Below, piece after piece: positions 35,216-42,967 of a stretch of 64,000 nucleotides of DNA (its first letter is position 1; each line of letters starts with the position of its first letter). A model generated the notes under the pieces. That model did not search any database. It was not told the origin of the DNA and saw nothing but the letters and a program-made list of their open reading frames with translations. The position numbers and the translations under genes were made by a program. Origin of the DNA: Halopseudomonas aestusnigri (lineage in GTDB: Bacteria; Pseudomonadota; Gammaproteobacteria; Pseudomonadales; Pseudomonadaceae); assembly GCF_002197985.1 (NCBI RefSeq), contig NZ_NBYK01000004.1:62001-126000 (forward strand), read 5' to 3'.

Positions 35216-36517
35216 ATGAGCAACGCTGCTGTTACCCGCAGCCTGGGCTGGCGCGCCCATGGGCTGCTGTCGGTGCTGGTTTTTGCCTACGCCGGTTTCT
35301 TCATTGGCCGCCAGATCATGTCGATAATGATCGAACCGATCAAACAGGAGTTCGGCGCTTCGGACACCGCAATGGGACTGATCTCCGGGCTGGCCTTCGC
35401 CGCAGTCTATGCATTGATGGGCTTGCCCGCCGGCCGTTTGGCTGATCGCGGCAGCCGGGTGCGCCTGCTGGCGTTCGCTGGCCTGCTCTGGGGACTGTCC
35501 ACCCTGCTCTGCGGGCTGGCCACCAGCTTCTGGCTACTGGTGGCAGCACGCATGCTGGTTGCCGTTTTCGAGGCACCGGTTACCCCCGCCTCGCTATCGC
35601 TGATTGCCGACCTGTACCCGGTGCAGCAACGCTCGCTGGCGATCAGCTTTTTCACCGGTGCACCTACGGTTTCGGCCATGCTTGGTCTTGGTGTCGGCGC
35701 CTGGGTCATCGATATCTGGGGCTGGCGCAGTGGCTTCTATCTGATCGCCAGCCCGGTGTTGCTGGTATCGGTAGTGCTGGGCCTGCTGGTGCGCGAGCCT
35801 CGGCGCGGCTACTGGGATGCCAACGGCAGTAGCGTTCACGCGCCCCGCCACAACCTGCGTCAGGCCGCGGCGCACCTGTTCAGCAACCGCCCATATCGGC
35901 TAACCGTGCTGATCTGCACGCTGTTCAGCTTCAGTGGCTTTGCCTTCGCCATGTGGAATACCAGCTTTCTGATTCGCTCCCATGGCCTGTCGTTGCAGCA
36001 TGCCGGCATCCTCGCCGGCGTGGTGGTGGGCGGTACTGCAACTGTCGGCGGCCTGTTCAGTGGCTGGCTGACCGACCGCCTGGTTGTTGTCGATCGGCGC
36101 TGGCTGGTATGGGTACCGCTGATCGGCCAGAGCATCGCGCTGGCATTTATGCTCAGCTATCTGATGTGGCCGGTACAGACCGCCTTCCATATCGGCAGCA
36201 TGCCGGTACCAACGACCATGTTCTGGTGCGCGCTGATGGGCTTTTTTACCGTCTGGTGGGTAGCTCCGCTATTCAATCTGCTGACCCAACTGGTCGACAG
36301 CTGGGAACGCGCTACAGCCGTTGCCCTGCAGACCATCTGTACAACGGTAGCGGGTGTCGGCCTCGGTCCGCTGTTCATTGGCGCCTTGAGCGATATGCTG
36401 GCGCCATTCAGTGGAGACGAGTCCCTGCGCCAGGCGATGCTGCTGGCCAATGTCAGCCTGTTTGTCGCACTGTTGCTGCTGTTGCGGCTGCTACGCCAGC
36501 CACCCTTCCGGCAATAA
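35216..36517 (+). CDS. MFS transporter (spinster-like)
   Basis: A 433-residue major facilitator with about 12 membrane segments. The loop 2-3 motif is GLPAGRLADRGSRVRLLA and the second-half copy is GGLFSGWLTDRLVVVDRR. ATG 35216 has AGGAG 8 nt upstream. It follows the HsaB-HsaF operon after a hairpin and ends at a strong terminator. It may import steroids or export intermediates; the direction and substrate cannot be read. Confidence 0.88.
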   Translation: MSNAAVTRSLGWRAHGLLSVLVFAYAGFFIGRQIMSIMIEPIKQEFGASDTAMGLISGLAFAAVYALMGLPAGRLADRGSRVRLLAFAGLLWGLSTLLCGLATSFWLLVAARMLVAVFEAPVTPASLSLIADLYPVQQRSLAISFFTGAPTVSAMLGLGVGAWVIDIWGWRSGFYLIASPVLLVSVVLGLLVREPRRGYWDANGSSVHAPRHNLRQAAAHLFSNRPYRLTVLICTLFSFSGFAFAMWNTSFLIRSHGLSLQHAGILAGVVVGGTATVGGLFSGWLTDRLVVVDRRWLVWVPLIGQSIALAFMLSYLMWPVQTAFHIGSMPVPTTMFWCALMGFFTVWWVAPLFNLLTQLVDSWERATAVALQTICTTVAGVGLGPLFIGALSDMLAPFSGDESLRQAMLLANVSLFVALLLLLRLLRQPPFRQ

Positions 36518-36522
36518 AACAC

Positions 36523-36547
36523 AAAAGGCCCCGAACGGGGCCTTTTG
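36523..36547. terminator. bidirectional rho-independent terminator
   Basis: AAAAGGCCCCG-AA-CGGGGCCTTTTG, between the convergent MFS and hsdA genes. Confidence 0.9.
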
Positions 36548-36565
36548 CTACGGCGCAAACAACAA

Positions 36566-37330
36566 TCAGAACCGGTTGGGACGTATCATCGCGTCCATGC
36601 CGCCATCAGCAAATACCACCGTGCCGTGCATAAAGCTGGCCTGCGAAGACAGCAGAAAACGGATGACGTTCGCCAATTCCGCGGGCTGGCTTCCACGTCC
36701 CAGCGGTGCGACAAAGTTGCGCGTCGCCTCGCCATAACGTGCATCCTCTGTGGACGCCTTGTACAACGGCGTTTCAACTACGCCCGGTGCCACCACATTA
36801 AGCCGTACGCCCAGTTTGGCCCACTCATGCACCTTGCTGCGCACCAGCAGGCTGACCGCCAGCTTGGAGCCGGCATAGGCGAGACTCGGATCCTGATCGG
36901 CAATCGCGGCCAGCGCTTCACCTTCATCGCCCTTGAGCAGGGTCTGAATGATCGGATGCTGATCGACACCCGGCTGCACCGCAGCCACCGAACCGACCAC
37001 CACCGCCGATGGCTCAGTGCCCTTGCTCAGAGCCGGTGCCAGGCCATCGAGCAATGCTTTGACGGCAAAATAGTTAACCGCAAGGATCAGCCCGGTATTG
37101 GGGGCAGTTACCCCCAGGCCGGCGCAGAGCACCAGATGGTCCAGGCGGTCGCCACAACGATCACGTACTTGCGAGATCGCTTGCTGACGACCTTCATCAG
37201 TGGACAGGTCTGCATTGATGTCGGCGTTGGCACGGTCGATACCGATGACACTGTGGCCAGCCTCGCGCAGCTGCGCACAGAGCGCAGCGCCAATACCCGA
37301 GGCGGAGCCGGTAACGGCGGTAATGGGCAT
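36566..37330 (-). CDS. hsdA: 3-alpha-hydroxysteroid dehydrogenase/carbonyl reductase
   Basis: A 254-residue SDR whose whole pattern matches the Comamonas testosteroni enzyme: TGSASGIGAALCAQL, an Asp pattern IGIDRANADINADLSTDEGR, LVLCAGLG, VGSVAAV (catalytic Ser), AYAGSK (Tyr-x3-Lys), VVAPGVVETPL and the ending HGTVVFADGGMDAMIRP. It oxidises the 3-alpha-hydroxyl of androsterone or bile acids to the 3-ketone, the entry step of ring degradation. Single gene with a candidate operator about 66-83 bp upstream and a shared terminator. Confidence 0.93.
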   Translation of the reverse strand: MPITAVTGSASGIGAALCAQLREAGHSVIGIDRANADINADLSTDEGRQQAISQVRDRCGDRLDHLVLCAGLGVTAPNTGLILAVNYFAVKALLDGLAPALSKGTEPSAVVVGSVAAVQPGVDQHPIIQTLLKGDEGEALAAIADQDPSLAYAGSKLAVSLLVRSKVHEWAKLGVRLNVVAPGVVETPLYKASTEDARYGEATRNFVAPLGRGSQPAELANVIRFLLSSQASFMHGTVVFADGGMDAMIRPNRF

Positions 37331-37395
37331 AGTGGTTCTCCTGATTGTGATTGTTGGGCCCTGCCGTCACTGTGCTTAGCAGCGCAACGGAGGGC

Positions 37396-37413
37396 ATCGT
37401 CCGGTGGGACTAC
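37396..37413. promoter_or_regulatory. palindromic candidate operator, site 7
   Basis: ATCGTCC-GGTG-GGACTAC, upstream of hsdA, overlapping the last codons of the amidase gene by 4 bp. The right arm is identical to site 4. Confidence 0.5.
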
Positions 37414-38939
37414 ACAATCTCGGGCACCCTACTGAACCACGGACGAGCCTGCTCAAGCTGGCTGGCCAACCGCAGCAACGTGCGCTCCTCACCAAAGCGT
37501 CCGGCAAACATCACCCCCACCGGCAACCCATCCTCACTCCAGTACAGGGGCACCGACATCGCCGGCTGACCGGTGATGTTGTATACCGAGGTGAGCGAAG
37601 ACATCCGGCCAGCCAACGCCCCAAACTCCTGAACCGGCAAGTCCATGGTGATCGTGCCAAGTGGCGGTGGAAGGTGCGGCATTGTCGGGCTCAGAATCAG
37701 GTCGTACTGTTGCAAGAACGCTTCCATATCATGGCCGGCACGGCGCAAGGCAAGCACGCCGTTATTGTAGTCAACGGCCGAGACCTGCCTGCCCCAGCCC
37801 AGCATCTGCCAGTCCACCGGCTCCAGATCAGCCTCTGTTGCAATCCGCCCCAGCTGATGCTCGCGCAGCGCCACGCTCTGTGCCAGGCTGACCATACTTA
37901 CCAAGCCGGATGCACGTCCCGCGGCCTCCAGATCCAGCTCCGGGGTTATCTCCTCGACCACATGCCCAAGCTCGGCGCACAACGCAGCGGCCTGCTCAGC
38001 CGCCTTTCGGCACTCTGGCTCCAGTTCTCCGCCCTGCAGCGGTGCAGCAAGCAAGGCGATGCGCAGCTGTCCCGGCTGGCGGTGAAGCTGTTCCAGATAG
38101 CGTCCCTGGCTGTCCTGCTTTGCCAGCGCTCTGCCCGGCTTGCGCCACGCCAGGCAGTCCAGCATCGCGGCGCTGTCCCGAACACTGCGGCTGATTACGT
38201 GTTGTGCCGACAGACCACCGCGCACGTCAGTATCACCACTGCCTATGGGTACCAGCCCGCGGCTTGGCTTGAGCCCAAAAAGGCCACACGCAGAAGCAGG
38301 CATTCGGATCGAACCGCCACCATCGCTTGCGTGGGCAACCGGAACAATCCCTGCTGCCACCGCAGCAGCCGCACCTCCTGACGAGCCGCCGGCGCTGCGA
38401 TTCAGCTGCCATGGGTTATGCGTCTTCCCCCACAACGTGCTCTCAGAACTGGGGCAATTCCCAAACTCGGGGCTATGCGTCTTACCGAACACCACCAGAC
38501 CCGCTTCACGTACCTTGCGCATGTAAGGGTCATCCTGCTGCGCGACGGCATCGCGAAACATTCGTGAACCCTGGGTAGTAACGGTGCCCGCCATGCTCAC
38601 ACCCAGGTCCTTGAGCAAAAACGGTACACCACCGAAAGGCCCGACCGGCCGACCGGCCTTGAGCTGTTCTCGGGCCAGATCGTAGTGTTTCAGTACGACC
38701 GCGTTGAGCGTCGGGTTGACCTGCTCGGTCCTTGCAATAGCCAGCTCAAGCAACTCGGCTGCGCTGACCTCGCCGCCAGCAAGCAGGCCAGCCAGCGAGG
38801 TTGCGTCCTGCTTGCGATACTCGTCAAAACGCATATTCTCAGAGCCATGGGCAGCGGCCGAAAAGCCCAGCGGCAACGCCAGCCCACCCAGCCCGATACC
38901 GGTTCCCGCCATAAAACGACGACGTGATATGGATGTCAT
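37410..38939 (-). CDS. amidase-signature-family hydrolase with Tat signal
   Basis: A 509-residue amidase. The N-terminus SISRRRFMAGTGIGLGGLAL is a twin-arginine signal. The Lys-cisSer-Ser triad is visible: VPFLLKDLGV (Lys), RSAGGSSGGAAAAVAAG (cis-Ser) and DGGGSIRMPASACGLFG (nucleophile). Such a protein would act in the periplasm after folding in the cytoplasm. Amidase-signature enzymes can hydrolyse conjugated bile salts, and location beside steroid genes makes glycine/taurine deconjugation a fair hypothesis; other amides are possible. It follows the EthD gene by 24 bp. Confidence 0.9.
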   Translation of the reverse strand: MTSISRRRFMAGTGIGLGGLALPLGFSAAAHGSENMRFDEYRKQDATSLAGLLAGGEVSAAELLELAIARTEQVNPTLNAVVLKHYDLAREQLKAGRPVGPFGGVPFLLKDLGVSMAGTVTTQGSRMFRDAVAQQDDPYMRKVREAGLVVFGKTHSPEFGNCPSSESTLWGKTHNPWQLNRSAGGSSGGAAAAVAAGIVPVAHASDGGGSIRMPASACGLFGLKPSRGLVPIGSGDTDVRGGLSAQHVISRSVRDSAAMLDCLAWRKPGRALAKQDSQGRYLEQLHRQPGQLRIALLAAPLQGGELEPECRKAAEQAAALCAELGHVVEEITPELDLEAAGRASGLVSMVSLAQSVALREHQLGRIATEADLEPVDWQMLGWGRQVSAVDYNNGVLALRRAGHDMEAFLQQYDLILSPTMPHLPPPLGTITMDLPVQEFGALAGRMSSLTSVYNITGQPAMSVPLYWSEDGLPVGVMFAGRFGEERTLLRLASQLEQARPWFSRVPEIV

Positions 38940-38963
38940 GATTCACTCCTGTTTTTGTACTTG

Positions 38964-39617
38964 TCATGGAAGAAACGCCACAAAGCCCTGCTTCAGCTGC
39001 TGGGCAGAACTTGAATGAGTATGAACCTGAACCGCAGCCAGCAAGCCTGGCGCGGGACCAGTCAGACCCGGCGGTCTCTCGGGGTGCTGATCAAGTTGCA
39101 GCCAAAGCAACGCATCGAAAGGAAAGTCGCTGCCAACCACCGGACTGAGCAGATCCAGGCTCATCCTGCGCAGCCCTCGAATATCACGGCTGAGGGAACG
39201 CGCCCAGGCCTCGACTTCGCGCCGAAACTCTGTCTGCGAACGGCCGGCGCGGGAAAACAGCAACGCATACCTCAGCTGTGACAGCGCATCTTCAGTCTTC
39301 GCCCCCTCAACCATCACAGACTCTTCAGACATGGCGACGCGTATCCGCTCCGGCCGCATAAACTTGCGCTCATCGTCACGCATCAGCGCGCGCGAGCGCG
39401 ACTGCATGGCCTGTCTGATGTCAAATCCGCGTTGCATCTGAAACTCGCTGATGCAATCAAAATCAAGCCCGCCGACCTCGTCGACCAGGTGATTACGGGT
39501 GTACTGCCGGTAAGGAAAATGGGCGATAGCCAAAGGGCTGTGAATTTCTTCGTAATAGTGCCGAAACGCATCGCGCGACAGGTCGGCGCGTCGGGTCAAA
39601 AGGGAAATGGCTTTCAT
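38964..39617 (-). CDS. EthD-domain protein
   Basis: A 217-residue protein with an EthD/dimeric ferredoxin-like N-terminal part (LLTRRADLSRDAFRHYYEEIHSPLA, then FDCISEFQM). A second half of similar pattern (LLFSRAGRSQTEFRREVEAW) suggests two tandem EthD-like units. EthD proteins accompany ether or aromatic degradation genes, often without a proven activity. It is upstream of the amidase in a two-gene operon. A degenerate operator-like half-site lies about 65 bp ahead of its start. Confidence 0.75.
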   Translation of the reverse strand: MKAISLLTRRADLSRDAFRHYYEEIHSPLAIAHFPYRQYTRNHLVDEVGGLDFDCISEFQMQRGFDIRQAMQSRSRALMRDDERKFMRPERIRVAMSEESVMVEGAKTEDALSQLRYALLFSRAGRSQTEFRREVEAWARSLSRDIRGLRRMSLDLLSPVVGSDFPFDALLWLQLDQHPERPPGLTGPAPGLLAAVQVHTHSSSAQQLKQGFVAFLP

Positions 39618-39910
39618 GCATCGCTCGCGAACAGATGAGATTCTGATGTTCGAGATTCAATGCCAGACCGAAAAGCCGCATCGTCCGTTTGGGTATTTGT
39701 GCCAGCCGGCAGCTTCAGGTATCAGGCTCTCGGCTAACCCAGACCCTGTTCCAGAGCAGTGCAGAACCGCGTCCAGTATGGTTGGCTCTGCCTGCTCCAA
39801 AAACCTTTCGATGGGCACCGACCGGGTGTCGGACCTGATTTCTCCGGAGAGCATAAAGTCAACCGGATCACGCCATTCAATGACACCGGTAGCTACTTCG
39901 GGCGAAAAGA
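39618..39910. other. intergenic region with operator-like half-site
   Basis: About 290 bp without a convincing gene. At 39680-39697 ATCGTCC-GTTT-GGGTATT keeps the left arm and spacing of the steroid palindrome but a poor right arm. Open frames on both strands here lack ribosome binding sites and known domains. Confidence 0.35.
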
Positions 39911-39929
39911 GAGGGCGCAATGCGCCCTC
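39911..39929 (-). terminator. rho-independent terminator of the MFS gene
   Basis: GAGGGCGC-AAT-GCGCCCTC, 12 bp after the MFS stop, followed on the minus strand by TCTTTTCG. Confidence 0.75.
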
Positions 39930-39941
39930 CCTAGCAGTCAC

Positions 39942-41414
39942 TTATGCGGTGACCGGATTTTTCACTTCTCTGTCCACCATGTCCTTGCCCAGGCGGGTCC
40001 AGGTCAGCAGGAAGCATAGAGCGCTGGCAGCGTAGAGGCAGGCCATTATGACCATGGAGGTTTGCAGGCTTTGCGCATAGACCTGCCCGCATACGTCCTG
40101 CAGGTTCTGGTTCAGTTGACCAACCACTGCGGGATGACACTGGTTTCGTGCCAGTTCACCAGCCGCCACACCAAGATCGGCGATACCGGACTTGAAGAAG
40201 ATGTCCGAGATTGCGCCAATGAACAGCGGGCCAAAGCCGTAGCCAATCAGGTTAACCAGCAGCAGCATCACCGCCGTGGCCATAGCGCGTACCCGCATGC
40301 TTACCACGCCCTGACCGATGGTGTACTGGGCGGCCAGGTAGCCATACTTGACGAAGCCACCGATGATCAAACCGATTGCCGCGTAGAACAGGTTGTCCGT
40401 GGTGAAGGCGAAGATATAAAAGGGAACCGACAGCAACAGGCCCGCCGCCGGCACCCAAGCGATGGCGCCCGGGTGCTTCTTGTAAATTCTGGTCGCCAGC
40501 CACCCGGTAGCAAAGGTACCAATGGCGGCTGACAGGGCAACCGGTGTGTTGATCCAGATCGCAGCCTGACCGGCAGTGATCTCGTAGGTCCGGACCAGAA
40601 AGATCGACTGGAACGAGGAGATACCATAGCCGCAGAACGCAGCGATGGTAGCGCCGGCGGTCATCAGCCAGAAAGCAGGCTTGCCCATCAGCTCATGGAT
40701 CGCTTCACCCAGGCTGGCCCGCTCTTTTTTCACGGCGACCGGCGGATCGGTATAGCCTCGCGGCGGCTCCTTTACCGTGAGTTTGAAAACCAGGGCGACC
40801 AGCAGGCCAGGCAAGCCGACGACGAAAAAGGCGGTGCGCCAGTCAAACACATCGGTCACCCAGCCGCCAACCAGGTTGGCAACCATGGTGCCGAGCGTTA
40901 CGCCCATGGCGTAGAAACCCAATGCCTGTGAGCGCTCTCGAGGGATGAAATAGTCCGCGATCAGCGAGTTGGCCGGCGGTGTGCAGCCCGCCTCGCCAAT
41001 ACCCACACCAACGCGGCACATCAGCAGAATCCAGAACGCGCCGATGGTGACCGAGCCAATAGTGACTTCCGTCGCCAGGCCGCAAAGCGCGGTCATCAGC
41101 GACCACAGGGCCACACAAACAGTCATGATCCATACACGGTTTGCGACATCGGCAAAGCGTGCCAGCGGGATGCCAACGGCGGTATAGAGCAAGGCGAAAC
41201 CGAAGCCGGTGAGAAGCCCGAACTGGGTGTCTGTAATCCCCAGGTCCGGCACCAGGTCAGGGCCGACGACGGCCAGCAGGGCGCGGTCAACGAAATTCAG
41301 GATGTAGATAAATGTCAGCGCAAAGAGCACATAATTACGATAAGCCTTGGAGCCGTAGCCGGCCAGTTGGCCTTGGGCTGCGCCCTCTGCGGCAGTGGTG
41401 GGTCTCATGGACAT
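39942..41414 (-). CDS. MFS transporter (spinster family)
   Basis: A 490-residue major facilitator with about 12 membrane spans; the family loop is GIPLARFADVANRVW and the N-terminal span NYVLFALTFIYILNFVDRALL. The long periplasmic loop near residues 410-440 contains two cysteines (RNQCHPAVVG, LQDVCGQ) that could form a disulfide. Start ATG 41414 or 41408 (the second has better spacing to GGAAGG). The spinster family includes lipid and steroid-like substrates, so it is a plausible steroid transporter. A very degenerate operator copy lies at 41437-41454. Confidence 0.88.
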   Translation of the reverse strand: MSMRPTTAAEGAAQGQLAGYGSKAYRNYVLFALTFIYILNFVDRALLAVVGPDLVPDLGITDTQFGLLTGFGFALLYTAVGIPLARFADVANRVWIMTVCVALWSLMTALCGLATEVTIGSVTIGAFWILLMCRVGVGIGEAGCTPPANSLIADYFIPRERSQALGFYAMGVTLGTMVANLVGGWVTDVFDWRTAFFVVGLPGLLVALVFKLTVKEPPRGYTDPPVAVKKERASLGEAIHELMGKPAFWLMTAGATIAAFCGYGISSFQSIFLVRTYEITAGQAAIWINTPVALSAAIGTFATGWLATRIYKKHPGAIAWVPAAGLLLSVPFYIFAFTTDNLFYAAIGLIIGGFVKYGYLAAQYTIGQGVVSMRVRAMATAVMLLLVNLIGYGFGPLFIGAISDIFFKSGIADLGVAAGELARNQCHPAVVGQLNQNLQDVCGQVYAQSLQTSMVIMACLYAASALCFLLTWTRLGKDMVDREVKNPVTA

Positions 41415-42120
41415 AAGCCTTCCAGGTATATTGTTATTGGTCGATGCGGACTGTAATCCCACACTGGTATTACCTACTGCAAGCACGGTCTGGCCTGAAG
41501 AACAGCATAAACCCCTGCCCCGCAACCGGACGAGCCGACCCACTATATCGGCATAGCGGGATACAGTGGCGGACAGAATTGTTGAGTTTTGTCGCCGGTC
41601 GCGTTCAACCTCAGGCGATTACCAGGTTCAGGCTCGCATGCGTCATCCGTGCGCATTACGTTACAGGGTAATAGCGAAACGACCAGTCAGGATCGAGCCA
41701 AACAGCCGGTTTGAATACCCGTCCATAAACAAATGCCATAGCTTGAGCGGCACGCTGCAGAAACGCACGCCTTTGCAGCCTGCAGTGTTTACTGCCTGTT
41801 CTGATCGAGTCTGTCGGTGCACAGACCTAACACTGCAGCAAGGGATTACGACGTGCCCTGCGCCGTCATGTGAGTATTGGCAGCGCATCTGACAGTATTG
41901 TTAACTGCCGATCCGAATTAGTCGGCATAACAGGTCACTCGACAGTCATCCTCAGGATGGATAGAAGATCGCTGACCATGCCAGCGAAGGGATGACGCGG
42001 AACTACCAGCGGGATCATGAAGAAGGGGTGTGGGCTGACGCGGTACCCGACATGGATATCGCTAAGATCACTCGCTGAGTTTTGCGCGCATTTTGCGCCA
42101 GTTTTACGCCGTCCGGGCGT
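41415..42120. other. intergenic region, no gene recognised
   Basis: About 700 bp between the catabolic region and the tRNA-Pro locus. Short open frames on both strands have no domain, ribosome binding site or plausible composition. A small palindrome CATCC-TCA-GGATG is at 41947-41959. No integrase or repeat of the tRNA end was seen. Confidence 0.5.
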
Positions 42121-42153
42121 AAAAAAAGGACCAAGCCGCTAAGTGCTTGATCC
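42121..42153 (-). terminator. rho-independent terminator of tRNA-Pro
   Basis: On the minus strand GGATCAAGC pairs with GCTTGGTCC (one G-U), followed by TTTTTTT. Confidence 0.9.
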
Positions 42154-42165
42154 TTCTTTAAAATT

Positions 42166-42243
<78 letters not shown>

Positions 42244-42319
42244 CGATGCTTCGGTTTGTCTGCCGAAGCGGGTCGCATAATACATTAACTCCCTGAAATG
42301 AGAAAGTTTTTTTTCAGTA

Positions 42320-42679
42320 TCAGCGAACCCGAAGAACGTTGAGCACTTCCTCCAGCTCGGCAATGGTCTGGCGAATCAGTTGCTTGTACTGGGTGAGATC
42401 TTCGCGGGCTTCTTCACCGGACAGGCGCTGGCGTGCGCCGCCGATGGTGAATCCCTGATCGTACAGCAGAGCACGAATCTGACGGATCATGAGTACATCC
42501 TGACGCTGATAGTAGCGACGGTTACCCCGACGCTTGACCGGCGACAACTGGGGAAACTCCTGTTCCCAGTAGCGCAGGACATGGGGCTTTACTGCACACA
42601 ACTCGCTCACCTCACCAATGGTGAAGTAGCGTTTACCGGGGATTGCCGGCAGCTCGTCGTTATGGCTGGGTTCCAGCAT
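42320..42679 (-). CDS. MerR-family transcriptional regulator
   Basis: A 119-residue protein. [25 protein letters not shown] is the MerR helix-turn-helix, [19 protein letters not shown] the wing, and the C-terminal helix forms a dimerisation coil. There is no cysteine-rich metal site, so it is not a classical metal sensor. It overlaps the ihfA stop by 20 bp; a small MerR gene after ihfA is the normal Pseudomonas arrangement. Its targets are not known from the sequence. Confidence 0.9.
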   Translation of the reverse strand: MLEPSHNDELPAIPGKRYFTIGEVSELCAVKPHVLRYWEQEFPQLSPVKRRGNRRYYQRQDVLMIRQIRALLYDQGFTIGGARQRLSGEEAREDLTQYKQLIRQTIAELEEVLNVLRVR

Positions 42680-42962
42680 ACGCTTCTACTCGTGCCTTGA
42701 GTTTTTGTCCCGGGCGAAAGGTCACCACCCGCCTGGCGGTAATGGGGATCTCTTCGCCTGTTTTCGGATTTCGGCCGGGGCGCTGACGTTTATCGCGCAA
42801 ATCGAAGTTGCCGAATCCGGACAACTTGACCTGTTCATTGGCTTCCAGTGCGTTACGAATTTCTTCGAAAAACAACTCGACCAACTCTTTGGCTTCGCGC
42901 TTGTTGAACCCTAACTCTTCGTACAGCCGCTCAGCCATTTCCGCTTTTGTCAGAGCCCCCAT
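42660..42962 (-). CDS. ihfA: integration host factor subunit alpha
   Basis: A 100-residue DNA-bending protein: [23 protein letters not shown] at the N-terminus, [14 protein letters not shown] and the DNA-intercalating arm [14 protein letters not shown]. It forms a heterodimer with IhfB and bends DNA in recombination, replication and sigma54 promoters. It starts 5 bp after the pheT stop, in the conserved thrS-to-ihfA gene string. Confidence 0.98.
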   Translation of the reverse strand: MGALTKAEMAERLYEELGFNKREAKELVELFFEEIRNALEANEQVKLSGFGNFDLRDKRQRPGRNPKTGEEIPITARRVVTFRPGQKLKARVEAYAGTQP

Positions 42963-42967
42963 TTCAC

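Noticed and set aside
39657..39941. Open frame of 94 codons on the minus strand between the EthD gene and the MFS terminator
   Set aside because: It reads through the MFS terminator hairpin, has no ribosome binding site and shows no family pattern.
41566..41892. Open frame of 108 codons in the 700-bp gap before tRNA-Pro
   Set aside because: Composition is irregular, rich in Arg, Cys and Ser as in non-coding frames, with no ribosome binding site or recognisable domain.
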